Positions 1 through 10,654 of a stretch of 46,675 nucleotides of DNA are shown here, one piece after another; positions within the stretch are counted from its first letter, which is position 1; each line of letters opens with the position of its first letter. The stretch comes from Acrocarpospora phusangensis (GTDB lineage: Bacteria > Actinomycetota > Actinomycetes > Streptosporangiales > Streptosporangiaceae), in contig NZ_BOOA01000063.1 of NCBI RefSeq assembly GCF_016862995.1, positions 1 to 46,675 of the forward strand. Reading direction: 5' to 3'. The translations under genes were made by a program, and so were the position numbers. Under the pieces are notes generated by a model that worked only from the letters and a program-made list of their open reading frames with translations, had not been told where the DNA came from and ran no database searches.

Positions 1-90
1 TGGGCTTGTGCCCATCGAGCGATCGCAGGGCCTGTGATGTGCGCATTCTGGCAGCGACGAGGGTGTGCGCTCGTCAAGCGGTCGCGGTGA

Positions 91-1302
91 TCAATGGGGC
101 ATTTCGGTGGCGAGTATGGCCACGGGCCGGTCGCCGATCCTGGTGAGAATGACCACGATCGAGTTGCCGCCCGCCATCCGGAGATCCTTGCGCAGCTTCT
201 CGACGTCCACCGCGGACCCACGCTTCTTGATCGTCACCACGCCCACACCACGTTCCCGGAGCGCGGCGCGCAAGCGCTTCAACGAGAACGGCATGACCTC
301 CTGGACCTCGTACCCGGCCACCCACGGACTGTGCCCGCGCTTGTCGCTGGTGATGTAGGCGATCTGCGGATCGATCAGCCACCCTTCGACCGTCTCGGCC
401 ACTTCCCCGACCAGATGCGCCCGTACGGCCGCCCCGTCGGGTTCGTACAGATACCGCCCAACCGGCCCGACCGCTGCCTGAACGCCCGTGGCCATCAGAT
501 CATCCCCCTCCGGCAGCAAAGTCGCCCGCCGTGCGAAACGCTCCCCAGTAACCACGGGGGCCGATTCCCCAGAACTCACCCAGAGCACCGCCTCCTTCAC
601 CTCCCCCCGAAAAGACACCCACTCCACGTCACTCCCCTCAGGAATGAACTCATAGGGAATTCCAGGCGCCAATTTCAAACACGCCCGCCGAGCCCGCGAA
701 ATCATTTCCACCAAAACGGGCCACGCCGGCGAGTACGCGTTCGGATCAAAAGTCCGCCGACTGGACGACCGCCGCGCCGGATCGGCGAACAACACGTCAT
801 ACGCCCCCGGATCCACCGACTCCGCATCCGCCACCCGTACCGACGCACTCAGCCCGAGCGCCTCCACATTGGCCCGCGCCACCGCGACCGTCAGCGGATC
901 GATATCAACCGCGTCCACCCGGCACCCCGCCCGCGCCAACGCGACCAGATCACCCCCGACCCCCGCACACACATCCACCACCGACAGCCCCCCGGCCGCC
1001 CCTTTCCCCCAACGCTTCACCAATTCCCGCGCCCGATGCTCCGCCACTTCCGCCCGCGTCGCCTGCTCAAGCCCCTGCGGCGTGAAGAACATCACCTCCG
1101 CATCCGCCCCGAACTTCCCCACCGCCCGCTGCCGCAACCCCGCCTGCGTCAGCGCCGCCCCCACCAACCCCGCGTCGTACGCCTTCCGCATCGAACTGGC
1201 CGCCCCCACGGCACCGACCCCAGCGCGTACCAACTCAACGGCCGCCCCAAGCGCCCGCCGCCCCTCATCAGTACGCAACCGCTCGAAGCTCTCCAGATCC
1301 AT
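91..1302 (-). CDS. Class I SAM-dependent methyltransferase with THUMP-like C-terminal domain
   Basis: This 403-residue protein is predicted to transfer a methyl group from S-adenosylmethionine, probably to RNA; the substrate is not known. The SAM-binding motif I lies at residues 108-118 (VVDVCAGVGGD) and is followed by an acidic VDIDP turn near 132-136. A motif IV-like FADPARR sits at 172-178, in the place where N6-adenine and RNA methyltransferases carry NPPY or DPPR. The N-terminal ~100 residues are helical. The C-terminal ~80 residues (YEVQEVMPFSLKRLRAAL onward) match the THUMP-like domain that follows this fold in actinobacterial proteins. The ATG start at 1302 lies 22 nt after the stop of the Uma2-type gene on the same strand, so the two may be co-transcribed. 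Family assignment is good; the substrate is an open inference. Confidence 0.85.
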   Translation of the reverse strand: MDLESFERLRTDEGRRALGAAVELVRAGVGAVGAASSMRKAYDAGLVGAALTQAGLRQRAVGKFGADAEVMFFTPQGLEQATRAEVAEHRARELVKRWGKGAAGGLSVVDVCAGVGGDLVALARAGCRVDAVDIDPLTVAVARANVEALGLSASVRVADAESVDPGAYDVLFADPARRSSSRRTFDPNAYSPAWPVLVEMISRARRACLKLAPGIPYEFIPEGSDVEWVSFRGEVKEAVLWVSSGESAPVVTGERFARRATLLPEGDDLMATGVQAAVGPVGRYLYEPDGAAVRAHLVGEVAETVEGWLIDPQIAYITSDKRGHSPWVAGYEVQEVMPFSLKRLRAALRERGVGVVTIKKRGSAVDVEKLRKDLRMAGGNSIVVILTRIGDRPVAILATEMPH

Positions 1303-1323
1303 GCCCTGACGGTATCGACCTGA

Positions 1324-1992
1324 TCAGAACGGCAAGTCGGCGAGATCGATGTCGATGGGGAAGGGCAGTTCGACCTTCAGGCGGCCGTGATGGATACCTG
1401 TCAGTCCATAGGCGCTGGTGGCGGGATCGAGTTCGAAGACGTAGATCACCGGCTTGTTCTCATTGTTCTCGATTCGCCAGAAGTTCGGGATCCCGCACTT
1501 GGCGTACTTCGGCGGCTTGACCACACGATCCCGATGCTCGGACTCAGGCGAGACGATCTCGACGACCAGGTGGATCACCTCAGGCGGATAGAAGGTGAGA
1601 TTGTCGTCGTCCGCCTCGGTGTCGATGACCGCCAGATCCGGACAGGGCCGCCATTCGCGATCCAGCCTCATGTCCATTTGGCTCACCGTCCGAAGCTCTG
1701 GAGGAGCTTGTTCGTTCAGGCGGACATGCAGCCCATGCTGCACGCGAGCGTGGAATCTCTTCTGGGGGGACATGAAGACGAGAGCTCCATCGATGAGTTC
1801 GACGCGCTTGAAGAAATCCGGTTCACCGTTGGGCCCGTCGAGGGGAAGCCGATCGAGGTCGTCGGCCGTCCACCCGCCCTCGGGGGGATAGGGCCAGTTA
1901 GCTAGAACATCCTCAGCCGGATGGCTCCACTGTTCCGCTGCGCTGGTCACATCCCCCATCGTAGGGCCCTCATCGTCGCCGTTCGTGGTCAT
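1324..1992 (-). CDS. Uma2-family (DUF820) PD-(D/E)XK nuclease-fold protein
   Basis: The 222-residue product belongs to the Uma2/DUF820 family, which has a restriction-endonuclease-like fold and no settled physiological role. The family signature is visible in order: VELIDG with E65, then CPDLAV with D119, then VVEIVSPES with E145, and a lysine-rich stretch at 159-165 (KPPKYAK). These match the usual metal-binding acidic residues and catalytic lysine. The N-terminal ~40 residues are a low-complexity extension, so translation might instead begin at the internal ATG at codon 12. The gene is divergent from groES. Third codon positions look less GC-biased than in neighbouring housekeeping genes, which fits the patchy distribution of this family in actinomycetes. 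Confidence 0.85.
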   Translation of the reverse strand: MTTNGDDEGPTMGDVTSAAEQWSHPAEDVLANWPYPPEGGWTADDLDRLPLDGPNGEPDFFKRVELIDGALVFMSPQKRFHARVQHGLHVRLNEQAPPELRTVSQMDMRLDREWRPCPDLAVIDTEADDDNLTFYPPEVIHLVVEIVSPESEHRDRVVKPPKYAKCGIPNFWRIENNENKPVIYVFELDPATSAYGLTGIHHGRLKVELPFPIDIDLADLPF

Positions 1993-2132
1993 TCGACTAC
2001 GTTCCTGTCGGCTGGAGTCTCTGATGATTCATCATCAAGTCGATGATGTTCCCGTTATCGACGTCTTCGCCACCCCCGCAACGGTGTTCGCGAGGGGCGG
2101 ACGGGTTGGCTGACCTGCGTAGGGCGTTCGTG

Positions 2133-2161
2133 TTGACTGCGTCCGGGGTTGTGCATACTGT
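2133..2161 (+). promoter_or_regulatory. Predicted groES-groEL promoter (-35 TTGACT, -10 TACTGT)
   Basis: TTGACT at 2133-2138 and TACTGT at 2156-2161 are separated by 17 nt. Transcription would start around 2167-2170, at the left edge of the CIRCE operator, which is the expected arrangement for HrcA repression. This is a vegetative-sigma (HrdB-type) promoter read by eye. The leader to the groES start is about 120 nt. Confidence 0.7.
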
Positions 2162-2167
2162 TTCGTG

Positions 2168-2194
2168 TTGGCACTCACCTAGGGAGAGTGCCAA
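2168..2194 (+). promoter_or_regulatory. CIRCE operator for HrcA
   Basis: The sequence is a perfect 9-9-9 inverted repeat, TTGGCACTC then nine bases then GAGTGCCAA. It differs from the consensus CIRCE (TTAGCACTC-N9-GAGTGCTAA) by one symmetric change in each arm. CIRCE is the binding site of the heat-shock repressor HrcA. It begins right at the predicted groES transcription start. No HrcA gene lies in this window. Confidence 0.95.
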
Positions 2195-2287
2195 TCAAAC
2201 GCGACGAGGCAGGTCTGACACCCGCGACGGCAGGCCACTGGTCGCCTCTTCAGCTCACTCATCGCAATCTGAAGGGGAGGTCCGATC

Positions 2288-2599
2288 ATGACGACCGCCA
2301 CTAAGGTTCCCGTTAAGCCGCTCGGCGACCGTATCGTGGTTCAGCCGCTTGAGGCCGAGCAGACCACCGCTTCCGGTCTGGTCATCCCGGACACCGCCAA
2401 GGAGAAGCCGCAGGAGGGCAAGGTCCTCGCGGTCGGCCCCGGCAACTGGGACGAGTCCGGCAGCAAGCGGGTTCCGCTCGACGTCACCGAGGGCGACGTC
2501 GTCCTCTACAGCAAGTACGGCGGGACCGAGGTCAAGTACGGCGGCGAGGAGTACCTGGTGCTCTCCGCCCGTGACGTGCTCGCCATCATCGAGAAGTAA
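2288..2599 (+). CDS. groES: Co-chaperonin GroES (Cpn10)
   Basis: The 103-residue protein forms the heptameric lid of the GroEL folding chamber in the cytoplasm. It is full length for the family. The N-terminal [22 protein letters not shown] includes the mobile loop region that docks onto GroEL, and the C-terminus ends with the typical [15 protein letters not shown] strand. A GGGGAGG ribosome binding site at 2273-2280 precedes the ATG. Expression should be heat-inducible through the CIRCE element at 2168-2194. groEL follows 126 nt downstream, with a strong hairpin between the two genes. Confidence 0.98.
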   Translation: MTTATKVPVKPLGDRIVVQPLEAEQTTASGLVIPDTAKEKPQEGKVLAVGPGNWDESGSKRVPLDVTEGDVVLYSKYGGTEVKYGGEEYLVLSARDVLAIIEK

Positions 2600-2608
2600 G
2601 ACGTGCAG

Positions 2609-2639
2609 AAGCCCCGGGTGCCTCCAGCGCCCGGGGCTT
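2609..2639 (+). terminator. Hairpin between groES and groEL (attenuator or partial terminator)
   Basis: A perfect 10-bp stem pairs AAGCCCCGGG (2609-2618) with CCCGGGGCTT (2630-2639) around an 11-nt loop. It is followed by a pyrimidine-rich CTTTCTTG stretch. It lies 9 nt after the groES stop and 86 nt before groEL. I see no second CIRCE before groEL, so this hairpin probably either trims groEL transcription relative to groES or protects the 3' end of a processed groES message. Confidence 0.75.
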
Positions 2640-2701
2640 TCTTGTCCGGCGCACGTGGCCGGGCTTTCTGTCTGAGTTTTCTGTCCGGGGTTCTCCGCTG
2701 A

Positions 2702-4351
<1,650 letters not shown>

Positions 4352-4374
4352 CGGACAGTAGAAATCAGGGAAGT

Positions 4375-4410
4375 ACGGCTCTCGCCACTTGAGGCGGGGG
4401 CCGTTCTTCT
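4375..4410 (+). terminator. Terminator after groEL
   Basis: A 12-bp stem with two G-U wobbles pairs 4375-4386 with 4393-4404 around a 6-nt loop. It is followed by TCTTCTAT. It starts 24 nt after the groEL stop codon. Confidence 0.75.
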
Positions 4411-4457
4411 ATATAGGAACTGGTAAACCTAACAACCGGATAAGACGTCGCACGGTC

Positions 4458-4481
4458 TCTGACCTGTCAGAACGTCTGACA
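4458..4481 (+). promoter_or_regulatory. Three-half-site inverted repeat upstream of the sigma factor gene
   Basis: The segment reads TCTGAC (4458-4463), then TGTCAGA (4465-4471), a 3-nt spacer, then TCTGACA (4475-4481). The last two arms form a perfect 7-bp inverted repeat, and the first is a further half-site in the opposite phase. It lies about 140 nt before the chosen sigma start, in the intergenic region 4411-4619, where I see no gene. This looks like an operator for a dimeric regulator that can bind in two registers; the regulator is unknown. Confidence 0.5.
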
Positions 4482-4619
4482 CAATTGCCGCGTTTTTGGC
4501 TTTCTTCTGAAATGTTCAAACGCCTCGGTGATCGCATGATTACGCCGGGTTATCGACGCGTCAATGTGACCAATCCGTATCCGTCCACCATGGGGACATG
4601 CACGATCGTGGCGGGCATC

Positions 4620-5246
4620 ATGCCTAACGTGACCGAGGGATGCGTCGCCGACGCCGCAACTGGGGTAAGGCTTGCGACGAGATCGGATGAGTCCGACCTC
4701 AGGGAACTGACCAGCCTTGCCGTGTCAGGAGATCGCAAAGCAATCGAATCGCTGTTGGGCCAATTGCGCCCGATGGTGGTGCGCTACTGCAGGGCCCGGC
4801 TGGGGAGGGTCTCCGGTCATTACCACATCGCGGACGATGTGGCCCAGGAGGTGTGCATCGCGGTGCTCTCGGCACTGCCGCGCTACCGGGACATGGGCCG
4901 CCCGTTCGCCTCGTTCGTGTTCGGGATCGCCTCGCACAAGGTGGCGGACGCGCTGCGGAGTTCGGTGCGCAGCGCCGTACCGACTCAGGATCTTCCGGAT
5001 GGGCCCGATGAGGGGCCCGGGCCGGAGGAGACCGTGGTGCGTTACATCGAGGCCGAGCACGCGCGGGCGCTGCTGTCCCGGTTACCGGACAACCAGCGCG
5101 AACTGCTCATCCTGCGGGTGGTTTCGGGGCTGTCGGCCGAGGAGACCGGGAACGTGCTCGGCATGTCGCCGGGGGCGGTCCGGGTGGCCCAGCATCGCGC
5201 GTTGGCCCGGCTTCGTCAGATGGCAGAGCTAGAGTCGATTGCGTGA
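4620..5246 (+). CDS. sigD: SigD/ShbA-type ECF RNA polymerase sigma factor
   Basis: The product (208 residues from the ATG at 4620) is a group IV sigma factor. Region 2 is visible as [14 protein letters not shown] through [23 protein letters not shown] and the [18 protein letters not shown] helix. Region 4 is the C-terminal [49 protein letters not shown]. The location, after groESL and before a DUF5319 gene and guaB, matches M. tuberculosis sigD and the Streptomyces shbA region; ShbA transcribes hrdB. The frame stays open far upstream, but an ATG at 4620, or a GTG at 4629, gives the family length. The GTG of a 53-residue gene overlaps the TGA stop, implying translational coupling to an anti-sigma-like peptide. 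No whiB gene lies between groEL and this gene, unlike in mycobacteria. Confidence 0.9.
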   Translation: MPNVTEGCVADAATGVRLATRSDESDLRELTSLAVSGDRKAIESLLGQLRPMVVRYCRARLGRVSGHYHIADDVAQEVCIAVLSALPRYRDMGRPFASFVFGIASHKVADALRSSVRSAVPTQDLPDGPDEGPGPEETVVRYIEAEHARALLSRLPDNQRELLILRVVSGLSAEETGNVLGMSPGAVRVAQHRALARLRQMAELESIA

Positions 5247-5404
5247 CACACGACGTTGACGTGGTGCTCGACGCGCTGGCCCGCCGGGAGGCGGTTCGCT
5301 CGTCTGATCCGGCGATCCTGGTGCTCAGGGCCTTGGTCGCCGATGTGGACAGCTTCTACGACGCTCAGCGGCTCTCCTCGGTGTCGATGACACCGTCGAC
5401 GTAG
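5243..5404 (+). CDS. Small protein resembling the sigma-binding N-terminus of anti-sigma factor RsdA
   Basis: A 53-residue frame starts at a GTG that overlaps the sigma stop (GTGA) and ends at TAG 5402-5404. The product begins [18 protein letters not shown] and continues [19 protein letters not shown]. From memory this parallels the N-terminal SigD-binding segment of mycobacterial RsdA, which has the same LDALA-R-E-V / DP / LAAL-D pattern. Full RsdA continues into a transmembrane helix and an extracytoplasmic domain; this protein stops at residue 53 with no hydrophobic segment. It would therefore be a soluble, minimal anti-sigma peptide made by coupled translation with its sigma factor. Its last 40 nt overlap the convergent DUF5319 gene. 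The start, coupling and frame are seen in the sequence; function is inferred from weak but position-consistent similarity. Confidence 0.65.
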   Translation: MTHDVDVVLDALARREAVRSSDPAILVLRALVADVDSFYDAQRLSSVSMTPST

Positions 5405-5742
5405 CCGCGGGCGTACTCCCAGCTGACGTAGTCGGCCGGGTCGGGCTGGAACGCGGGCTCGTGGACCTGCGGGCGTCCGTTGTCGATCATCTGGCGGAGG
5501 TTGCCGCGCAGCAGGTCCCAGTCGAAGTAGTGCTGCTCCCCACATTCCGGGCAGTCAAGGACAAGCCCCAGCACTCCCTGCGGTTCCAGCAGGGAGCGGA
5601 ACACTTCCACGTCGGCCAGGTCGGTCAGCGCCTCGTCACGCTCCGAGCTCGTGAGCGGCTCGGGGTCGTCGAGCTCGCCCAGCTCAACGGCGGGGTCGTT
5701 CGGGTCGTCCGCGAACGGGTCGCGGGGGACGTCTTCCAGCAC
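5365..5742 (-). CDS. DUF5319 family protein
   Basis: The 125-residue acidic protein matches the actinobacteria-specific DUF5319 family, found next to sigD and guaB in mycobacteria (Rv3412 type). Its function is unknown. Visible features are an acidic N-terminus (DPFADDPNDPAVELGELDDPEPL), a CPECGEQHYFDWDLL core at residues 64-78 that could be half of a zinc ribbon, and a conserved C-terminal [17 protein letters not shown]. There are only two cysteines, so metal binding would need a partner or dimer. The start is a GTG at 5742. Its 3' end overlaps the convergent RsdA-like mini-gene by 40 nt. Confidence 0.85.
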   Translation of the reverse strand: MLEDVPRDPFADDPNDPAVELGELDDPEPLTSSERDEALTDLADVEVFRSLLEPQGVLGLVLDCPECGEQHYFDWDLLRGNLRQMIDNGRPQVHEPAFQPDPADYVSWEYARGYVDGVIDTEESR

Positions 5743-5774
5743 GATCCCACCATATGACCAGGACCCGACTTGAT

Positions 5775-5789
5775 GGGCTCGATGAGCCC
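5775..5789 (-). terminator. Short hairpin after the TrmB/LuxR-type regulator gene
   Basis: A perfect 6-bp GGGCTC/GAGCCC stem with a 3-nt loop lies directly after the TAA stop of the regulator gene on the minus strand. There is no U-tract on that strand. It may terminate or stabilise the 3' end before the DUF5319 gene. Confidence 0.45.
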
Positions 5790-5791
5790 GT

Positions 5792-6808
5792 TTACAGCCA
5801 GCCGCGCCGCGTGGCCTCGACGCCCGCCTGAAATCTGGACTGAACGCCGAGCTCGGTCATCGCCTCCGCGAACCTGGCCCGGACCGTGCGCACCGAAAGG
5901 TTCAGCAGCCGCGCGATCGTCTCGTCGCACAGGCCCTGCGAAGCCAGCCGGAGCACCTGCACCGCCCCCGGGGGATAGCGCAACGGCGTCGCCCGCGCCC
6001 ACAACGCGTCGAACAGGGCGCGCAGCGCGTCCACCACGCTCGGGGCCCTGACCAGGTAACAGTTGTACGCGCTGCCCGGCATCGAGCCGCCCCAGTCGGC
6101 CGGCAGCCCCGCCGCCGCCCGTCCCAGCGCGAAGAACCAGCTCGGCACCCGGTCCAGCACCCGCACCCCCGCGCCGGCCCCCGTGAGGCGCTCCAGCGCC
6201 TCCTTCACGCCCGGTACGGCCAGCGACGCCGCGGGCACCACCGTCCGGGCCGAGAGCAGCCCGTCGTCCAGCGCCTTGATCCACGAGTCCGCATATTTTT
6301 GTACGAAATCATTCATCGTTCGCTGGTCGGGGATCGCCGAGACGAGATCGGCGGGCGGGGACTGGAGCGCCAGGCCGACGATGCTCTCGTAGAGCTCGTC
6401 CGCGCCGCTGACGAACTCGATCGGGAAGGTGCCGGTCTGGTGGTCGCGGCCCGCGTCGTACTGGTCGGTGAGGCCGCCGACGGCGGCGAGCACCTCGTCG
6501 ATCTGGCGGCTCTCCTCGGCCAGCCGGTCCAGCCGGGCGGCGATCAGACGGCCGATCGCGGCCGCCGGGTGCCGGGCCACGTACTGCCCCGCCTGCTCGT
6601 CCACCGCGCCGAGGCGGACCAGGCCGGCCAGCTCGTCCTGGGTCTGCTCCGGCGCGGTGTCGGCGGCCTCGGCGATCTCGCTGAGGCCGGCGCGGTGCAG
6701 GCGCAGCACGGCGGCGTAGAGGGCGGTCTGGGCCGGGCTGAGGCCGAGCTGCGCGAGCGGATCGGCGCTCGGCTGGTCGGCACGGGTGCTTGTCGCGCGC
6801 ATCGGCAT
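5792..6808 (-). CDS. Transcriptional regulator with TrmB-like N-terminus and LuxR-type HTH C-terminus
   Basis: The 338-residue protein is predicted to bind DNA. An N-terminal winged-helix-like segment (LAQLGLSPAQTALYAAVLRLHRAGLSEIAEAADTAPEQTQDELAGLVRLGAV, roughly residues 15-70) resembles TrmB-type sugar-responsive regulators. The middle (about 110-260) is like the ligand-binding part of such proteins. The C-terminal ~60 residues (LRLASQGLCDETIARLLNLSVRTVRARFAEAMTELGVQSRFQAG) are a LuxR/GerE helix-turn-helix. No receiver domain is present. The start at 6808 is preceded by a GGGGG ribosome binding site; a second ATG follows two codons later. Actinomycetes have many regulators of this architecture and most are uncharacterised. 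The effector is unknown. Confidence 0.8.
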   Translation of the reverse strand: MPMRATSTRADQPSADPLAQLGLSPAQTALYAAVLRLHRAGLSEIAEAADTAPEQTQDELAGLVRLGAVDEQAGQYVARHPAAAIGRLIAARLDRLAEESRQIDEVLAAVGGLTDQYDAGRDHQTGTFPIEFVSGADELYESIVGLALQSPPADLVSAIPDQRTMNDFVQKYADSWIKALDDGLLSARTVVPAASLAVPGVKEALERLTGAGAGVRVLDRVPSWFFALGRAAAGLPADWGGSMPGSAYNCYLVRAPSVVDALRALFDALWARATPLRYPPGAVQVLRLASQGLCDETIARLLNLSVRTVRARFAEAMTELGVQSRFQAGVEATRRGWL

Positions 6809-8690
<1,882 letters not shown>

Positions 8691-8808
8691 AGCCGGGGCC
8701 TTCCCTCGAAAAGCAATCGTTGTGCCACGCTCCCCAAATGGAAGGGTTGTGCTGTACGGCATCCGGGAGGATGGGTCATGATGGCGCAATCAGGAGGGGG
8801 GTGCGCAG

Positions 8809-9618
8809 GTGATCGACAAGAGTCCGCATATCCAGCTGAGAGCCGTGGTGGCTGGGACTTCGGGAACGTCCGATGCGCTGCGTGCCTTCACGGCTCTCAC
8901 CAGGCTACTGACACTCCTCTCCCAGATGGAAGCGGGCGCCATCGGCACCGCCGGGAGCACCTGGGGGATCGAGGAGCTCCGGCTGGGCAGCGTCGCGACC
9001 GTCATCACACCGAACCGGCTGGCCGACAACGCCGACAGCGAGCTCATGGCCAACCTTCTCGATTGGACGATCAGCGGTTTCTCACAGGCTGAACACGAAG
9101 AGGTTCTTCCTGTGCACTGGCCCAGCTCCGCGATTGAGACCGGCATCGAACTCGCCAAGGCTCTCGGGATGATCGAGTCGGACGGCATGTTTCTGGAGCT
9201 GATCGACGACGGTCGGCCTCTTCGCAGTGTCACCGTTACTCGGCGAAGCGCCGACAATCTACGCTCGGCCACGCGAGTGAAACACACGTCGATCGGATCT
9301 CTGATCGGTCGGCTGGACAGCGTGAGCATTCATTCGTCTCCGACTGCGGGCCTGTGGACGGAACGCGGTGGTCGGGTCGAGGTCAAATTCGCCAGAGAGC
9401 ACACCGATGCTGTGAGGGCCGCGCTGGGCAAGCGGGTGGAGATCTCGGGCATGCTCACCCGCAACCTGCGTGATCAGCCTCTGTCGATCAGGCTCAAGCG
9501 GATCGAGGAGCTTCCAGAACAAGACGTCCATATGGACTCGATTGTCGGCGCCGATCCGGGCCTGACGGAGGGCCTCGGCCCCGCCGATCATGTGAGACGG
9601 ATGTATGACGCCTCCTAA
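8809..9618 (+). CDS. Unknown 269-residue partner of the PIN-domain toxin (candidate large antitoxin)
   Basis: I do not recognise a named family. The GTG start at 8809 has a strong AGGAGGGG site 8 nt upstream. The last 14 nt overlap the start of the PIN-domain gene, the coupling typical of toxin-antitoxin pairs. There is no signal peptide or membrane segment. The N-terminal half (LRAFTALTRLLTLLSQMEAG) looks helical. The C-terminal third has alternating strands (GRVEVKFAREHTDAVRAALGKRVEISGMLTRN, then PLSIRLKRIEELP), suggesting a small beta-barrel or OB-like domain ending in a short tail that could plug the PIN active site. Ordinary VapB antitoxins are only 70-100 residues. GC content is visibly lower than in the flanking gua genes, suggesting acquisition. 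The antitoxin role is inferred from context only. Confidence 0.6.
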   Translation: MIDKSPHIQLRAVVAGTSGTSDALRAFTALTRLLTLLSQMEAGAIGTAGSTWGIEELRLGSVATVITPNRLADNADSELMANLLDWTISGFSQAEHEEVLPVHWPSSAIETGIELAKALGMIESDGMFLELIDDGRPLRSVTVTRRSADNLRSATRVKHTSIGSLIGRLDSVSIHSSPTAGLWTERGGRVEVKFAREHTDAVRAALGKRVEISGMLTRNLRDQPLSIRLKRIEELPEQDVHMDSIVGADPGLTEGLGPADHVRRMYDAS

Positions 9619-10066
9619 CACCCCCTCGTCGATCTACTTCGACTCCAACGCGCTGATCTACGTTCTCACCGCCGGGCCAGGGCACGAGCATGTGGTCGAA
9701 GCCCTCGAATTGGTGCGCGCCGGACGACTCAGGGGCTACATCTCGCCGCTCTCCTATACCGAAGTCCGTGGGTTCTCCAACACGGAGCCGTATCCTCCCG
9801 ACCGGGATCGGGCTGCTCTCGCCTTACTGGACAGTCCCAGCCTGGTCCAGGTCGAGTTCAGTCGCTTTGTGGCCTTGGAGGCTCGTCGAATCGCGTATAC
9901 GTACGGGTTGAAGAATCCGGATGCCATCCATGTCGCTTCCGCCGTGGTCGCCGAGGCGGAGGTCCTGTTCACGTCCGATAAGCAGCTCGTGGGGAAGGGC
10001 AGGGTCGACGGAGTGTGGATCGCGGAGCCGTACGAGCTGGGAGATCCCAAGCTCTTCGGAAATTGA
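9605..10066 (+). CDS. PIN-domain ribonuclease (VapC-like toxin)
   Basis: The 153-residue protein has all four acidic positions of a PIN nuclease: D13 in YFDSNALIY, E53 in SYTEVRG, D106 in NPDAIHVASA and D125 in FTSDKQL. Such proteins are Mg2+-dependent RNases, often toxins that cleave tRNA or rRNA and are held inactive by an antitoxin. The ATG lies inside the end of the preceding 269-residue gene, in a different frame (14-nt overlap), so the partner is translated first. Length and motif spacing are normal for VapC. The pair sits as an insert between guaB and guaB3. Nuclease fold confidence is high; the toxin role is inferred. Confidence 0.85.
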   Translation: MTPPNTPSSIYFDSNALIYVLTAGPGHEHVVEALELVRAGRLRGYISPLSYTEVRGFSNTEPYPPDRDRAALALLDSPSLVQVEFSRFVALEARRIAYTYGLKNPDAIHVASAVVAEAEVLFTSDKQLVGKGRVDGVWIAEPYELGDPKLFGN

Positions 10067-10245
10067 CGCGTCGTCCCTACTGGGGAGCAGTCGGGATCTC
10101 GCGTTGGGCTGCTTCTGGGCAAGATCGAGCCGTTCGGCCGCCGAGGCTGGGCAAACGCTGAGCGGAAGGGGTGATATCAGCAAGAGTCACGACACGGCTC
10201 CCTAGGATCGCCGGTATCGGCGTTCTTAACCGTGAGGAGCTCAGG

Positions 10246-10617
10246 ATGGCCAAGGAACACCACCCGCTCACCGAACTTGAAGTGCGTCTGGTCGCCCTCG
10301 CGAAGGAGCACAACTTCTCGCTCAACCGAGAACCGGTGCAGTACTACTGCGAGTTCGTCCACGGCGATACCGCCGTCTACCTCGACAGGCAACGCACCAA
10401 GCGGGATATCATCGCCGTCTTCCTGCACCCCGAGACTGATCTGGATCGTCTGCCTCAGGACGCTGGCCTTGGAGGCCCTGGCGGGATCCGGCATGCCGAA
10501 GGCTTGCGTCTCTTCCCCAAGAAGTTCAACAAGGGGAAGCGTCCTTCGTCCTACGGCTATCCGATCATCTGCCCGGATCTCACCGCGTTCGGTCGGCTTT
10601 TGGCGTCGCTGACGTAG
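10246..10617 (+). CDS. Hypothetical small basic protein in the guaB-guaB3 insert
   Basis: The 123-residue product starts at ATG 10246, preceded by GAGGAG at 10233-10238. The frame is open further upstream, but no better start is seen. I do not recognise the family with confidence. It is soluble, has no signal peptide, and contains a run of mixed strand and helix: YYCEFVHGDTAVYLDRQRTKRDIIAVFLHPETDL, then a Gly-rich loop and a basic KKFNKGKRPSSYGYPI segment. The pattern resembles small proteins of unknown function seen beside mobile or toxin-antitoxin genes. It lies 180 nt after the PIN toxin on the same strand and could be a third gene of the same island. Confidence 0.6.
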   Translation: MAKEHHPLTELEVRLVALAKEHNFSLNREPVQYYCEFVHGDTAVYLDRQRTKRDIIAVFLHPETDLDRLPQDAGLGGPGGIRHAEGLRLFPKKFNKGKRPSSYGYPIICPDLTAFGRLLASLT

Positions 10618-10654
10618 ACGAGACGCTTCGGCGATCTGGGGGCGAATCGAACCC

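Noticed and set aside
94-1323. Long forward open frame of 409 codons opposite the methyltransferase gene
   Set aside because: It is the antisense shadow of a GC-rich gene; its product is Arg/Pro/His-rich with no family features, while the minus strand has clear methyltransferase motifs.
4352-4619. A whiB gene expected between groEL and sigD by mycobacterial synteny
   Set aside because: No frame here encodes the four-cysteine WhiB pattern; the region holds only a terminator and the inverted repeats.
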